Source: Caulobacteraceae bacterium
GTDB lineage: Bacteria; Pseudomonadota; Alphaproteobacteria; Caulobacterales; Caulobacteraceae
NCBI GenBank assembly: GCA_019748095.1
Contig: JAIEQA010000017.1
Location: forward strand, 1-64,000
Length of the DNA: 64,000 nucleotides
Reading direction: 5' to 3'
The notes below the pieces were generated by a model. The model made no database searches and had not been told where the DNA came from. It saw nothing but the letters and a program-made list of their open reading frames with translations. Position 1 is the first letter of the stretch, and every line of letters begins with the position of its first letter. Shown one piece after another: positions 54,639 to 64,000 of this stretch. The position numbers were made by a program, and so were the translations under genes.

Positions 54639-54968
54639 TCAGAGAATCTTGTCGAGCGAGGCATTGATGCCCCGCCACTCGTCGGTCAGGGCGGCCAGCA
54701 TCGACACGCCCACGGGCGACAGGACGTAGAAGCGCTTCTTGCGCTTCTCCTCCTCGCGCCACTCGCTGTTCAGAAGGCCTTGGCTCTCCAGCCGGCGCAG
54801 CAGCGGATAGAGGGTCGATTCCTCCATCTCCAGACCGTCGGCGGCCAGGGCCTGACGCAGGGTGTAGCCGTACCGCTCGGTCCGCAGACAGGCCAGCACC
54901 GCCAGCACCAGCGACCCGCGCCGCAGCTCCAGCCGCATCGTTTCAAACAGGTCGGCGTCGATCGTCAC
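54639..54968 (-). CDS. PadR family transcriptional regulator
   Basis: LRRGSLVLAVLACLRTERYGYTLRQALAADGLEMEESTLYPLLRRLESQGLL. Confidence 0.95.
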   Translation of the reverse strand: MTIDADLFETMRLELRRGSLVLAVLACLRTERYGYTLRQALAADGLEMEESTLYPLLRRLESQGLLNSEWREEEKRKKRFYVLSPVGVSMLAALTDEWRGINASLDKIL

Positions 54969-54993
54969 GCAAGCTTGCCCTTCGCGTCACATA

Positions 54994-55028
54994 GTGTGTG
55001 ACACACAGTGTATGCGACATACTGTATG
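54994..55028. promoter_or_regulatory. Two perfect short palindromes upstream of padR, candidate autoregulatory operators
   Basis: GTGTGTGACACAC (54994-55006) and CATACTGTATG (55018-55028). Confidence 0.55.
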
Positions 55029-55055
55029 AGGGAGTCAAGCAGGGCTGCAGACAAC

Positions 55056-55090
55056 AAAAAGGGGCGGCCGACCTGCGTCGACCGCCCCCC
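55056..55090 (-). terminator. Rho-independent terminator of TonB-dependent receptor
   Basis: Minus strand GGGGGGCGGTCGAC-GCAG-GTCGGCCGCCCCTTTTTG. Confidence 0.75.
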
Positions 55091-55118
55091 TTGTTCAGTC
55101 CCGGTCGCCCGGGTTGGC

Positions 55119-58100
55119 TCAGAAGGCCTTGAAGTTGAAGCTGACGTAGAAGCGCCGGCCGAACAGGTCGAAATTGTCGGCTGTGGTGTTGCCCAGCCAC
55201 GGGGCCGGATCAGCATCGAACGCATTGACCACGCCGGCACGGACGATCAGGTCCTCACGGGCCTGCCAGCGCACCGAGAAGTCGTGCTGCGAATAGTGAC
55301 CGGTCTCGAGATACTTGAAGTTGTCGTAGCGATCCCAGTTGCTGATGATGTTGTCGATGTCCTCGATCTCCTGGCTGGCCTGCCAGTCCCAGTCCCAGAC
55401 GAAGGCCAGGTCCTGGATCGGAGACCAGCTCAGGGTCGACAGGAAGCGAACGCGCGGCAGACCCACGGTGTCCTCAAAGTCGGTCGAATCGGTCGGATCG
55501 ACGATGTTGACGAAGTCATGCTGTTCGATCAGCCAGTTGCCGCGGATCGAGTGGCTGAACGTGCCCCAGTCACGACCGGCAAAGCGGAAGACATCCCCGC
55601 CCCAGCGGGTGGTGAAGTCCACGCCCTTGGCCGTCAGCGCCGCATAGTTGAGCGAGCCCTGGATGAAGCTGGTCACCTGGAAGCTGGTCGCGTCCCGGGT
55701 CTGGGTGGCGCAGGCCCCGACGTTCAGCTGGTCGCCGCTGACGCACTGGTTGGCGGCATTCTGGGCCGAGACCGAGTCGATCGCGTCCTGAATCTCGATG
55801 TCATAGTAGTCCATGACGATCGACAGGTTCGGCAGCAGATAGTCGGGCGTCCAGACGAAGCCGTAGGTGAAGCTCTCCGAGGTCTCCGGCTGCAGGAACG
55901 GGTTGCCGCCCGCCAGACCCGACACCGCTCCCGACCCGTAGTTGGGCAGGTAGGAGTTGGCTGCGGTGGGGGTGTTGAAGGTGAAGCTCAGGCCTGACTG
56001 CTGGGCCAGGGTGGCGCAGTTGGTGATCCGGTTGCTGCGGATCGTCTGGTCGGCGAGGTTGTTCAGCACCGTGGCGCTGCAGGGATCGCTGAACGCGTTG
56101 GCGAAGGTCTGGCCCAGGGGCTCATTGGTCTCGCCCAGGTTCGGCACCCGGATGGCCGTGGCCGTCGTCGCGCGGAACAGCAGCTGGTCCACCGGACGAT
56201 ACTGGAACATCACGCTGTAGGTCTCCTGCTCCCCGACGTTGGAATAGTCGGAGTAGCGGTAGGCCCCGCTGATCTCGGCCGACCGGCCCAGCCAGCTGTC
56301 CCGCAGCAAGGGGAGGCTCACCTCGGCGAAGACGTCGTTCGTGTCATAGCTGGCCTCGGCGAAGTCCGGGCCGGCGTTGAGGAACAGGTAGCGGCCGGCC
56401 CTGTCCCGATCCCGCCCGGTCCCGCTGGTGATCTCCTTGCGATACTCATAGCCGACCGAGGCTCCGATCGGACCGGCACCCCAGAAGTCCCACAGCTCGC
56501 CCGAGGCGAAGCTCAGGAAGTCGTGCTGCTTGTTCTGGTCGGTGACGGTGACCGAGGCCTGGATGTAGTCCAGGGCGTCCTGCGAGAAGCCGCCTTCGCC
56601 GAACACCCGGACGGGCACGCATTGCGAAATGACGTCGCCCTGGCGCGAATAGGTCGTGCCACCCACCACCGCGTTGGGCACGGCGATCCCCTGGGCCGCC
56701 AGCAGCTGGACCCGGCAGACCACTTCACCCGGACGCCCGTTGACCCGGCCGGCCGTGTCGACCACCGCATCCACCGCGGCCTGGTAACGCACGACGTCGA
56801 CACCCAGCTCCCGGTTGGAGTTGTTCATCTCGCCGTAGGTGTAGCCCATCTCCCAGTTGACGTTGCGCACGAAGCCGACGTCGCCGGCGTCGCCGCGCAG
56901 GCCGATGACATAGCGCTGCAGGTCGCGGTTGTTCAGTTGGTTGCGGGCGGGCCCGTAGAGTTTGTGCTGGGCGCGGGGATCGGCAACCGTGCCGGTCAGC
57001 ACGCCGGCCGAATTATAGACTTGGCGGCGGTTGTTCAGGATGGCGGTGCGCACATCGGCCGGCAGATAGGCGTTGTCCAGACCGATCTCGAACGCGCTGG
57101 TCGCGGTGATCGCGCCCACCTCGGTCGCGCCGAGCGCCCGGATGTTGAAGTCGTGGAAGACGCGCTGGCCGGCGTCATAGGTCTCTTCCTCGACATACTT
57201 GGCCTCGGCGAACAGCGAGATGTCCTCGGTGACCGCGAAATTCAGGCCGGTCTGGAAGCGGTAGTTGGTCGATTCTGGCAGCCGGCTGGCCTGGCCCTGT
57301 TCGGTGTTCGACACTTGGCCAAGGCCGCCATTGGAGACCGTGCGGCTGAAGCCGGTCTGGCTGCGGATCGGTCCGAACACCACCGGCTGGGACGCACCCG
57401 AGCCGTTGTAGAGATAGGAGTTGTTCAGGTTGTTGCTGGGGGCCAGCGAGAAGCAGTTGGCCGAGAAGCTGGTGGTCGGGCAGGTCGCGAAGGTGACGTC
57501 CGGATCGCTGGCCGGGCTGGGCTGAACGCCCGTGGCCAGGATGGTCACGCCACCAAGGTCGGTGCCGCGAATGTAGGTGCGCAGGCCGCGCACAAGGATC
57601 AGGTCCGTGACGCCATCGGCCGGGGCCGCGGCCGGGTCCGCATCATTGCCGACGAAACCCCAGCTCTCACGGCGCCAGTCGACGTCGGAATCCAGGACCT
57701 CTTCGCTGCCCTGATACTCACCCGACACATAGACGTTCAGCCGATCGTCCAGAAAATTCTTGCCCCACAGGACCGACAGGCGTTGGCTCAACTGGTGGTC
57801 CTGGTTGACCTCGGCGATCGAGCCGTCGATCTCCAGCCCGTCGAAATCCTTGCGCAGGATGAAGTTGACCACGCCCGACACGGCATCGGCACCGTAAACG
57901 GCCGCGGCCCCGCCGGTGATCACTTCGGTGCTCTCGACCAGCAGGCGCGGAATGGTGTCGACATCGACCGCCAGGGTGCCGGGCTGGGATCCGACATGGC
58001 GACGTCCGTCGACCAGCGTCAGCGTCCGGCCGGAGCCGAGGTTGCGCAGGCTCAGCAGCGACAGACCGCCGTCATTCAGGTTGGAGCCCGTGGTGTCCTC

Positions 58101-58376
58101 GGGCACCTGCGAGCCGGACAGGGCCGGGATGTCGGCGAGGAAGTCGACGACGTTGGCCTCACCCGACTGCAGCAGATCTTCCTGGGTGATCTGGATCAGG
58201 GGGGTGGGCGAATTGGTCGGGCTGCGGCGGATGCGCGAGCCGGTGACCACGATCTCGTCGACGTCGGACGCCTGCTCTGCGTCCTGGGCCAGAACGACGG
58301 TGGGAGCCGCCATCAGGGTAAGCGCGAAGGTGGTCAGCAGCGTGGTGCCCAACAGGCTTGAACGTCGGATCGTCAT
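55119..58376 (-). CDS. TonB-dependent receptor
   Basis: DEIVVTGSRIRRSPTNSPTPLIQI plug, GGAAAVYGADAVSGVVNFILRKDF, C-terminal FYVSFNFKAF. Confidence 0.95.
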   Translation of the reverse strand: MTIRRSSLLGTTLLTTFALTLMAAPTVVLAQDAEQASDVDEIVVTGSRIRRSPTNSPTPLIQITQEDLLQSGEANVVDFLADIPALSGSQVPEDTTGSNLNDGGLSLLSLRNLGSGRTLTLVDGRRHVGSQPGTLAVDVDTIPRLLVESTEVITGGAAAVYGADAVSGVVNFILRKDFDGLEIDGSIAEVNQDHQLSQRLSVLWGKNFLDDRLNVYVSGEYQGSEEVLDSDVDWRRESWGFVGNDADPAAAPADGVTDLILVRGLRTYIRGTDLGGVTILATGVQPSPASDPDVTFATCPTTSFSANCFSLAPSNNLNNSYLYNGSGASQPVVFGPIRSQTGFSRTVSNGGLGQVSNTEQGQASRLPESTNYRFQTGLNFAVTEDISLFAEAKYVEEETYDAGQRVFHDFNIRALGATEVGAITATSAFEIGLDNAYLPADVRTAILNNRRQVYNSAGVLTGTVADPRAQHKLYGPARNQLNNRDLQRYVIGLRGDAGDVGFVRNVNWEMGYTYGEMNNSNRELGVDVVRYQAAVDAVVDTAGRVNGRPGEVVCRVQLLAAQGIAVPNAVVGGTTYSRQGDVISQCVPVRVFGEGGFSQDALDYIQASVTVTDQNKQHDFLSFASGELWDFWGAGPIGASVGYEYRKEITSGTGRDRDRAGRYLFLNAGPDFAEASYDTNDVFAEVSLPLLRDSWLGRSAEISGAYRYSDYSNVGEQETYSVMFQYRPVDQLLFRATTATAIRVPNLGETNEPLGQTFANAFSDPCSATVLNNLADQTIRSNRITNCATLAQQSGLSFTFNTPTAANSYLPNYGSGAVSGLAGGNPFLQPETSESFTYGFVWTPDYLLPNLSIVMDYYDIEIQDAIDSVSAQNAANQCVSGDQLNVGACATQTRDATSFQVTSFIQGSLNYAALTAKGVDFTTRWGGDVFRFAGRDWGTFSHSIRGNWLIEQHDFVNIVDPTDSTDFEDTVGLPRVRFLSTLSWSPIQDLAFVWDWDWQASQEIEDIDNIISNWDRYDNFKYLETGHYSQHDFSVRWQAREDLIVRAGVVNAFDADPAPWLGNTTADNFDLFGRRFYVSFNFKAF

Positions 58377-58512
58377 CGATATCCCCGTGAATGAACTCGG
58401 CTCGCCCGCCGAACGGACAAACCGGGCGCGTCATCACGCCACGGCCACGCTTGCGCAACAGGATTGACGCAGCATCGTCACACTTTGTGAGAACTGGTAT
58501 AATTTCGCCACA

Positions 58513-58526
58513 GAAACTGCAGTTTC
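58513..58526. promoter_or_regulatory. Perfect 14-bp palindrome upstream of TonB-dependent receptor
   Basis: GAAACTGCAGTTTC; also TCACA-CTT-TGTGA at 58478-58490. Confidence 0.45.
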
Positions 58527-58557
58527 AGCCACATTTGCGACCAGATATTACAAAATA

Positions 58558-58770
58558 TTAGTGTTCGACGAGATAAAATAGCTCTTCAACCGACGTCCCG
58601 AGCACGCTGGCGAGAGACAGCGCCAGCAGTGTTGAAGGAACGAAAACGCCGTTCTCGACAGTATTGATGGTCTTGCGTGACACCCCGGCCCGCTCGGCCA
58701 GTTCGGCCTGGGTCAGGCCGGCCGCCATGCGGACTTCCTTCAGCCGCGACCCCAGCCGGGAATCACCCAT
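58558..58770 (-). CDS. XRE/Cro-C1 family HTH regulator
   Basis: [60 protein letters not shown]. Confidence 0.95.
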   Translation of the reverse strand: MGDSRLGSRLKEVRMAAGLTQAELAERAGVSRKTINTVENGVFVPSTLLALSLASVLGTSVEELFYLVEH

Positions 58771-59443
58771 CCTTGCCAGCCTCGCGGTCCAGCCAGGCGA
58801 AGCGGATGCCCGCCGTGGCTGCAGCGGCCGCGAGCACGAATGGCAAGGCCACGATGCCCAGCAAGGGCCGCACCAGCCCGAGGACCAGGGCGATCGTCAC
58901 ACCCGTCATCAGGACGGTGAACGCCGGGGTCAGGGCCCGCATCCGCAGGGCCCGCGTCAGTTCATCGTCAAGGAACCGACGATTCTTTCGGGAATACACA
59001 TCCCAGCCCATCGTGGTCGCGGTAATGAACCACGCATACAAAACGGGCATGCTGAGCCAGAAATAGCCCCGTCCCACGGTCTCTCCGGCGAGGACATCCC
59101 CCGCCGGTTCCAGCGCCAGACCCAGCATCAAGACCGTGACGATCGGCATGGCCCACAGCATCGACGCCCGCTGCGCCTGCATACGTTCGCGCTTTCTCGC
59201 CCCGCCGCCCTCGATACCGGCCAGATCGATCTGGTGCTCGATCCACAGCTTGACCAGGCCAACAAAGAACCCGGTCACCCCGAACCCGGCCAGAAAGCCC
59301 CATCCGTTCCCGACATCGCTGCCGGCATTCCGGTCCCCCAGAACGCCGGCGGCGAAGGTCGCAACGCCAGCAAGCATCAGGGCGATCGCCACCTGGTAAG
59401 CCGGCCTCTCCCACCACCTCGCCTGCAGCCCCCGATCCGTCAT
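58763..59443 (-). CDS. Membrane protein of unknown function (paralog 2)
   Basis: Four predicted TM segments; [25 protein letters not shown]; ends [16 protein letters not shown]; 8-bp overlap with XRE gene. Confidence 0.8.
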   Translation of the reverse strand: MTDRGLQARWWERPAYQVAIALMLAGVATFAAGVLGDRNAGSDVGNGWGFLAGFGVTGFFVGLVKLWIEHQIDLAGIEGGGARKRERMQAQRASMLWAMPIVTVLMLGLALEPAGDVLAGETVGRGYFWLSMPVLYAWFITATTMGWDVYSRKNRRFLDDELTRALRMRALTPAFTVLMTGVTIALVLGLVRPLLGIVALPFVLAAAAATAGIRFAWLDREAGKDG

Positions 59444-59507
59444 GTCCGTCTCCCGTTTTCGTTGCAGGACCGCCCCGGCTGCCGCAGGGACGAGATCTCT
59501 CCGGTCA

Positions 59508-60185
59508 TCACCCGGCCTTGCCCGCCTCACGGTCCAGCCAGGCGAAGCGGATTCCCGCCGTGACTCCCCCGGCCGTCAAAGCGAACAGCAGCGCCATGAC
59601 CCCGATCTCGATTCGCCACAGGGCCAGGCCGAAGGCGATCGTCAGCCCCGCCATCAACACCACCGCAGCGGCGGTCATCGCCCGCGCCCGGATCACCAGC
59701 GTCAACTCATCCTCCAGCCAGCGCCGGTTTTTCCTCGTGTGGCCGTCCCAGCCCAGGGTGATTGCGACGACCAGCCAGGCGTAGAGGACCGGCAGCAGGG
59801 CTTGCAGATAATCACTGAGCCGGCCCGTTCCCTCGAGGATGTCTCCGATCGCAAACGCCCCCTGGACGAGGAAGGCGACCGCCAGAAGCGGATAGATCCA
59901 GAGCTGCCGTGACCGGTCGACATGCAGCCTTTCGCGCTGGAGCGCCCCGCCCGGATCATTGGCATCCTGGTCGATCCGCTGATCGCGCCAGACCCTGACC
60001 GCACCGACAACAGCCGTAGCGAAACCGACCCCGGCCAGCACGCCCCAGGCCGTGGCGATGTCACCTTCGGTGCCGCGGCCGCCGATCCAGCCTGCGACCG
60101 CCGCTGCGACCCCGGCTCCGGCCAGAACCAGGGCGAAGCGCGACCCTCGCCGGGAACGCTTTTCATCCATTTCCATGGCCGCCAT
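59508..60185 (-). CDS. Membrane protein of unknown function (paralog 1)
   Basis: GWDGHTRKNRRWLEDELTLVIRARA; ends [16 protein letters not shown]; paralogous to the next gene. Confidence 0.8.
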   Translation of the reverse strand: MAAMEMDEKRSRRGSRFALVLAGAGVAAAVAGWIGGRGTEGDIATAWGVLAGVGFATAVVGAVRVWRDQRIDQDANDPGGALQRERLHVDRSRQLWIYPLLAVAFLVQGAFAIGDILEGTGRLSDYLQALLPVLYAWLVVAITLGWDGHTRKNRRWLEDELTLVIRARAMTAAAVVLMAGLTIAFGLALWRIEIGVMALLFALTAGGVTAGIRFAWLDREAGKAG

Positions 60186-60203
60186 CTCCGCCTCCACGCC
60201 TTG

Positions 60204-60237
60204 TCACCTTGGGGTTACATATCACCTCAGGGTTACA
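60204..60237. promoter_or_regulatory. Tandem 16-bp operator-like repeats
   Basis: TCACCTTGGGGTTACA and TCACCTCAGGGTTACA, 18 bp periodicity, in the divergent intergenic region. Confidence 0.5.
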
Positions 60238-60306
60238 CGGTGTCAAGCCAAGGTTTTCTTTTCGCCCGGCATGGCTAGGGTGAGAGCTCTTCCCCGGGGG
60301 TTCTCC

Positions 60307-62961
60307 ATGTCGTCCATCCTGCGTCGTCTCGCCGGTCCGTGCCTCGCACTCCTTGTCGGCCTCTCAGGTCCGCTGGCCGCGAGCGCCCAGACCGCGCCCG
60401 GCCCCCTGATCACCGGCGCGACCTTTGATCCCGCTGTGCCCTCGGTCCGCGCCGTCCTCGGTTATGACAGCGGGCAGCAGATCACCCGGCCCGCCGATGT
60501 ACGTCGCTATTTCGACGCCCTCGCCGCCCATGCCCCCGACCGGGTCGTGATCGGCGAGTATGGCCGCACCCATGAGGGGCGCCCCCTGTGGTGGGCCGCC
60601 ATCGGCTCGGCCCGCAACATCGCCCGCCTCGACGCCATCAAGGCCGCCTCGCGCGCCCTCGCCGATCCGCGTCGCACGACGACGGCCCAAGCCCAGGCCA
60701 TCATCGCCGATCAGCCCGCGGTCGTCTGGATGGCCTATTCCGTCCACGGCGACGAGATCAGCCCCGCCGACGCCGCCATGGCCGCCGCCCACCACCTGCT
60801 GGCCTCGCGCGATCCGGCGGTGCAGGACTGGCTGGCAAAGACCCTCGTCATCATGGTCCCGACCCAGAATCCCGACGGGCGCGACCGCTTCACCGACAGC
60901 TTCTATGCCGGCTTCAGTGGCCGCCCGAACCCCGACCGCCTGTCGGCCGAGCGGGACCAGCCTTGGCCCGGCGGCCGGTTCAACCACGACCTGTTCGACC
61001 TGAACCGCGACTGGTTCATCCAGACCCAGCCGGAGACGCAGGGCCATGCGGCCCTGGTGCTGGACTGGCGGCCGCAGGTGCTGGTCGACAGCCATGAGAT
61101 GGGCACCGACCAGAGCTTCTTCTTCCCGCCCGAGGCTGAGCCGCTCAATCCGCTGCTGACGCCCGAAACGCTGGAAAGCCGCGAGATCATCGGCCGCAAC
61201 ACCGCCCGCCGCTTCGATCAGGCCGGGGTCGAGTATTTCAATCGCCAGACCTATGACGCCTTCTATCCCGGCTATGGCGACGGCTGGCCCGCCTATCTCG
61301 GCGCGGTCTCCATGACCTATGAACAGGGCAGCGCCCGGGGCCTCGCCGCCCGCCGCACCTCGGGCGAGGTCATCACCTACCGCGACACCGTCCGGAACCA
61401 TCTGATCGCCACCCTCTCGACGATCGAGGCGTCCGCCGCCAACCGCGAGCGGCTGCTGCGCAACGCCTTTGCCTATGCCCAGGATGGCGTCTCCGGCGGC
61501 CGGGGGGCCTTCATCCTCGCGCCTAACCCCGCCGATCCCGGAACCGTCGACAAACTGGCCGGTCTGCTGACCCGGTCCGGCGTGGAGGTCGGCCGGGCGT
61601 CGGCTGCCTTCTCCGCCTGCGGCCAGAGTTGGCCGGCGGGATCCTATGTCGTCGCCCTCGCCCAGCCCCAGCGTCGCATGGCCGAGGTGCTGCTGAGCCA
61701 GAACGTCCCGCTGGATCCCGACTTCCTCGCCGAACAGGAACGCCGCCGGACCCGGGGTCTGGGCGACCAGATCTATGACGTCACCGCCTGGTCCCTGCCG
61801 GTCATGTTCAATGTGCCCTTCACCCGCTGCGGGGCCCTGCCCTCCGTCGCCCTGACGCCGGCCGGGTCCGATCTGGTCCAGCCGGGCCGGATCACCGACG
61901 CCGGGGCCGCCTTCGGCTATCTGGTCCAGCCGGGCGTGGCCGGGCTGAAGCTGATGACGGCGGCGCTCGATCAGGGTCTTGCCCTGCGCTCACTGGCCCG
62001 CCCCTTCGTCAAGGACGGCCGCACCTGGCCCTCGGGCACCCTGCTGATCCCCCGCACCGGCAACCCCGCCGACCTGACCACCCAGGTCCAGACGCTCGCG
62101 GCCCGGACCGGGGCCCAGGTGACCGGTATCGGCGACAGCTGGGTCTCGGACGGCCCCAGCTTCGGCTCCGATGGCGCGGTCCCGCTCCGCGCGCCCCGGG
62201 TCGCCCTCGCCTGGGACGAACCGACCAGCCCCTCGGCCGCCGGGGCCACCCGCTACATTCTGGAGCGGGAGTTCGGCTATCCGGTCACCGTCGTCCGCAC
62301 CGCCAACCTCGCCTCGGCAAACCTCGCGGACTTTCAGGTCCTGATCCTGCCGGACGGCGGCAACTATGAATCCACCCTGGGGGCCGGCGGCCTGACCGCC
62401 CTGAGGGCCTGGGTCCGCAGCGGCGGCACACTCATCACCCTCGGTCGCGCCAGCCGCCTGATGGCCGATGTGGACGCCGAACTGCTGGCCTCGCGCCGTC
62501 AGGATCCGTCCACGGACGAAGAGGAAAAGGCCGCCGATCTGATCGCCGATGAAGCCCACTATCACGCCCTGATCGGTGTCGCCGAGCCCGGTCCGGCCTC
62601 GGTCGCCGGGGCCCTGGCCCGCGCCGAGGTCGACACGGAACACTGGCTGGCCGCCGGCATCGCGCCCTCGGTCAATGTGCTGGTCCAGGGGGCCGACATC
62701 TATGCGCCGCTGGGCCGGGGCGAGGGCGTCAATGTCGTCCGCTTCGCCGGTCCCGACGCCCTGCTGGTCTCGGGCCAGCTGTGGCGCGAAAACCGCCTGC
62801 GCCTCGCCTTCAAGCCGGCGGTGATGGTCAACAGCCTCGGCTCGGGCCAACTCATCGCCTTCACCCAGGACCCCACGGTCCGCGGCTATCTGGAAGGACT
62901 GAAACCCCTTCTCATCAACGCCGTCTTCCTCGGCCCGGCCAACAGTTCCCCGAACTGGTAG
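60307..62961 (+). CDS. M14 family zinc carboxypeptidase, exported
   Basis: Signal peptide MSSILRRLAGPCLALLVGLSGPLAASAQ; YSVHGDEISPADA, LFDLNRDWF, VDSHEMGTDQSFFFPP. Confidence 0.92.
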   Translation: MSSILRRLAGPCLALLVGLSGPLAASAQTAPGPLITGATFDPAVPSVRAVLGYDSGQQITRPADVRRYFDALAAHAPDRVVIGEYGRTHEGRPLWWAAIGSARNIARLDAIKAASRALADPRRTTTAQAQAIIADQPAVVWMAYSVHGDEISPADAAMAAAHHLLASRDPAVQDWLAKTLVIMVPTQNPDGRDRFTDSFYAGFSGRPNPDRLSAERDQPWPGGRFNHDLFDLNRDWFIQTQPETQGHAALVLDWRPQVLVDSHEMGTDQSFFFPPEAEPLNPLLTPETLESREIIGRNTARRFDQAGVEYFNRQTYDAFYPGYGDGWPAYLGAVSMTYEQGSARGLAARRTSGEVITYRDTVRNHLIATLSTIEASAANRERLLRNAFAYAQDGVSGGRGAFILAPNPADPGTVDKLAGLLTRSGVEVGRASAAFSACGQSWPAGSYVVALAQPQRRMAEVLLSQNVPLDPDFLAEQERRRTRGLGDQIYDVTAWSLPVMFNVPFTRCGALPSVALTPAGSDLVQPGRITDAGAAFGYLVQPGVAGLKLMTAALDQGLALRSLARPFVKDGRTWPSGTLLIPRTGNPADLTTQVQTLAARTGAQVTGIGDSWVSDGPSFGSDGAVPLRAPRVALAWDEPTSPSAAGATRYILEREFGYPVTVVRTANLASANLADFQVLILPDGGNYESTLGAGGLTALRAWVRSGGTLITLGRASRLMADVDAELLASRRQDPSTDEEEKAADLIADEAHYHALIGVAEPGPASVAGALARAEVDTEHWLAAGIAPSVNVLVQGADIYAPLGRGEGVNVVRFAGPDALLVSGQLWRENRLRLAFKPAVMVNSLGSGQLIAFTQDPTVRGYLEGLKPLLINAVFLGPANSSPNW

Positions 62962-62994
62962 GGGCCCTGTCGCCCTTGACCGGCGCGGCAGGCT

Positions 62995-63585
62995 CTATCG
63001 TCCTGCCACAGAGAGCGCTGGCAGCGCCGGATCCCCGTCAGCGCTCGCCCCGATCCGGCGAGCCGTGGCGGACTGACGCATGTGGCCGGCCAGAACCCGG
63101 GCGGGACAGGCCACCTCCCCCGCCAGCCACGGACGGAGCAGCCCGAACTGTGACGCCGCAGCCCCCGCGGCCACCAGCGACACGGGCGGGCCGCCACCCG
63201 GGTCGTCGCCGATCCGCGCTTCGATCATCGCCGCGAGTTTGCGCTGCAACCGCGCCTGAAGACCTGGCTCGAACAGCAGGCGGGCAAAGCTCCGCTGCTC
63301 CCAGATGTGGTCGAGCATGACGATCAGGGACGCCGTGCTGCCGCGCCCGGTGACGGCATCCGCCAGCGGCACGAATATTGGATCGATCACGGCCAGCAGG
63401 ACGTCGTCCTTGCTGCGGAAATGTTCATAGAAGGTCGACCGTCCGATCCCGGCCGCCGTGATCAGATCGGCCGTCCGGATGGCACCGTAGCGCCGTGAAA
63501 AGATCAGCGGGAGCAGGGCGTCCAGCACCGCCTTTCGTGTCCGCCGGATACGGCGATCCGGATCGCAGGGTTTGGCCATCTCCAT
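62995..63585 (-). CDS. TetR/AcrR family transcriptional regulator
   Basis: RRTRKAVLDALLPLIFSRRYGAIRTADLITAAGIGRSTFYEHFRSKDDVLLAV. Confidence 0.95.
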   Translation of the reverse strand: MEMAKPCDPDRRIRRTRKAVLDALLPLIFSRRYGAIRTADLITAAGIGRSTFYEHFRSKDDVLLAVIDPIFVPLADAVTGRGSTASLIVMLDHIWEQRSFARLLFEPGLQARLQRKLAAMIEARIGDDPGGGPPVSLVAAGAAASQFGLLRPWLAGEVACPARVLAGHMRQSATARRIGASADGDPALPALSVAGR

Positions 63586-63749
63586 TCTTGCAGCCTAGCC
63601 GCTCCGCGCCTTGAAATCATGGATCATGGCAGGGCTGTTTCCGGACTTCCGCCCGCCCTTGTCCGGAAGCGGACAGCCCCGGGGGCGCGTCCCTCGCCCG
63701 CACCGCGTCCGCCGGTCACCCTGGGCTGAACCCTCACAGGACACCCACC

Positions 63750-64000
63750 ATGCAAACCATACCCCGCAGCCGGATCGCCGGCGGACTGATTCTTCTTGCG
63801 ACCGTCGCGGCCGTCTTCCTGATGCTGCACCACCCGACCTCGCAGACCGGCACCGAGGATGGCCATTTCCTCGCCGACTGGAGCAACGCCCCGGTTCATG
63901 GCGGGATGATCGGTGGCCTTTTCGTGCTGATGCTGGGCTTTTCGTTCCTGCCGGATTTCCTCGGCCGGGGCCTTGTTTCGGTCCGGGCCGGGCAGATCGC
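63750..64000 (+). CDS. Membrane protein, 5' part only (runs off window)
   Basis: MQTIPRSRIAGGLILLATVAAVFLMLHHPTSQTGTEDGHFLADWSNAPVHGGMIGGLFVLMLGFSFLPDFLG; divergent from the TetR gene. Confidence 0.7.
   Translation, partial: MQTIPRSRIAGGLILLATVAAVFLMLHHPTSQTGTEDGHFLADWSNAPVHGGMIGGLFVLMLGFSFLPDFLGRGLVSVRAGQI

Noticed and set aside
56523-58361. 612-aa plus-strand ORF opposite TonB receptor
   Set aside because: Shadow ORF of a clear TonB-dependent receptor.

Overview
GC-rich alphaproteobacterial chromosome segment. Gene content (rpoD-dnaG, carA/carB, greA, many TonB-dependent receptors with DEIVVTGSR plugs, HWE kinase, CtrA-like boxes) points to Caulobacteraceae, possibly Brevundimonas; this is inference, no search was run. 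Most of the window is housekeeping: rpoD, dnaG, carA, carB, greA, trxB, selD-mnmH, nadA/nadB/nadC, ilvA, ogt. Between these sit four TonB-dependent receptors (one only as a C-terminal fragment), two SleB-type hydrolases, two histidine kinases, transporters and small regulators. No CRISPR, prophage, IS element, rRNA or tRNA was recognised. Observations most worth a second look: (1) an Ada-AlkA fusion that appears to have lost its HhH-GPD glycosylase core in frame and ends inside an interspersed repeat; (2) an overlapping FitA/FitB(VapBC-like)-selD-mnmH gene chain with a palindrome at the antitoxin start; (3) a DnaG primase whose CHC2 zinc ligands are all substituted; (4) a perfect CtrA-type TTAA-N7-TTAA box plus a near-consensus DnaA box upstream of dnaG and a small unknown ORF; (5) a nad gene cluster interleaved with an M50 protease and a Uma2 protein, headed by a 23-bp palindrome; (6) an XRE regulator overlapped by tandem paralogous membrane proteins, with a duplicated operator-like element; (7) interspersed repeat families that supply stop codons and C-termini to neighbouring genes; (8) a truncated N-terminal remnant of a neighbouring hypothetical gene.
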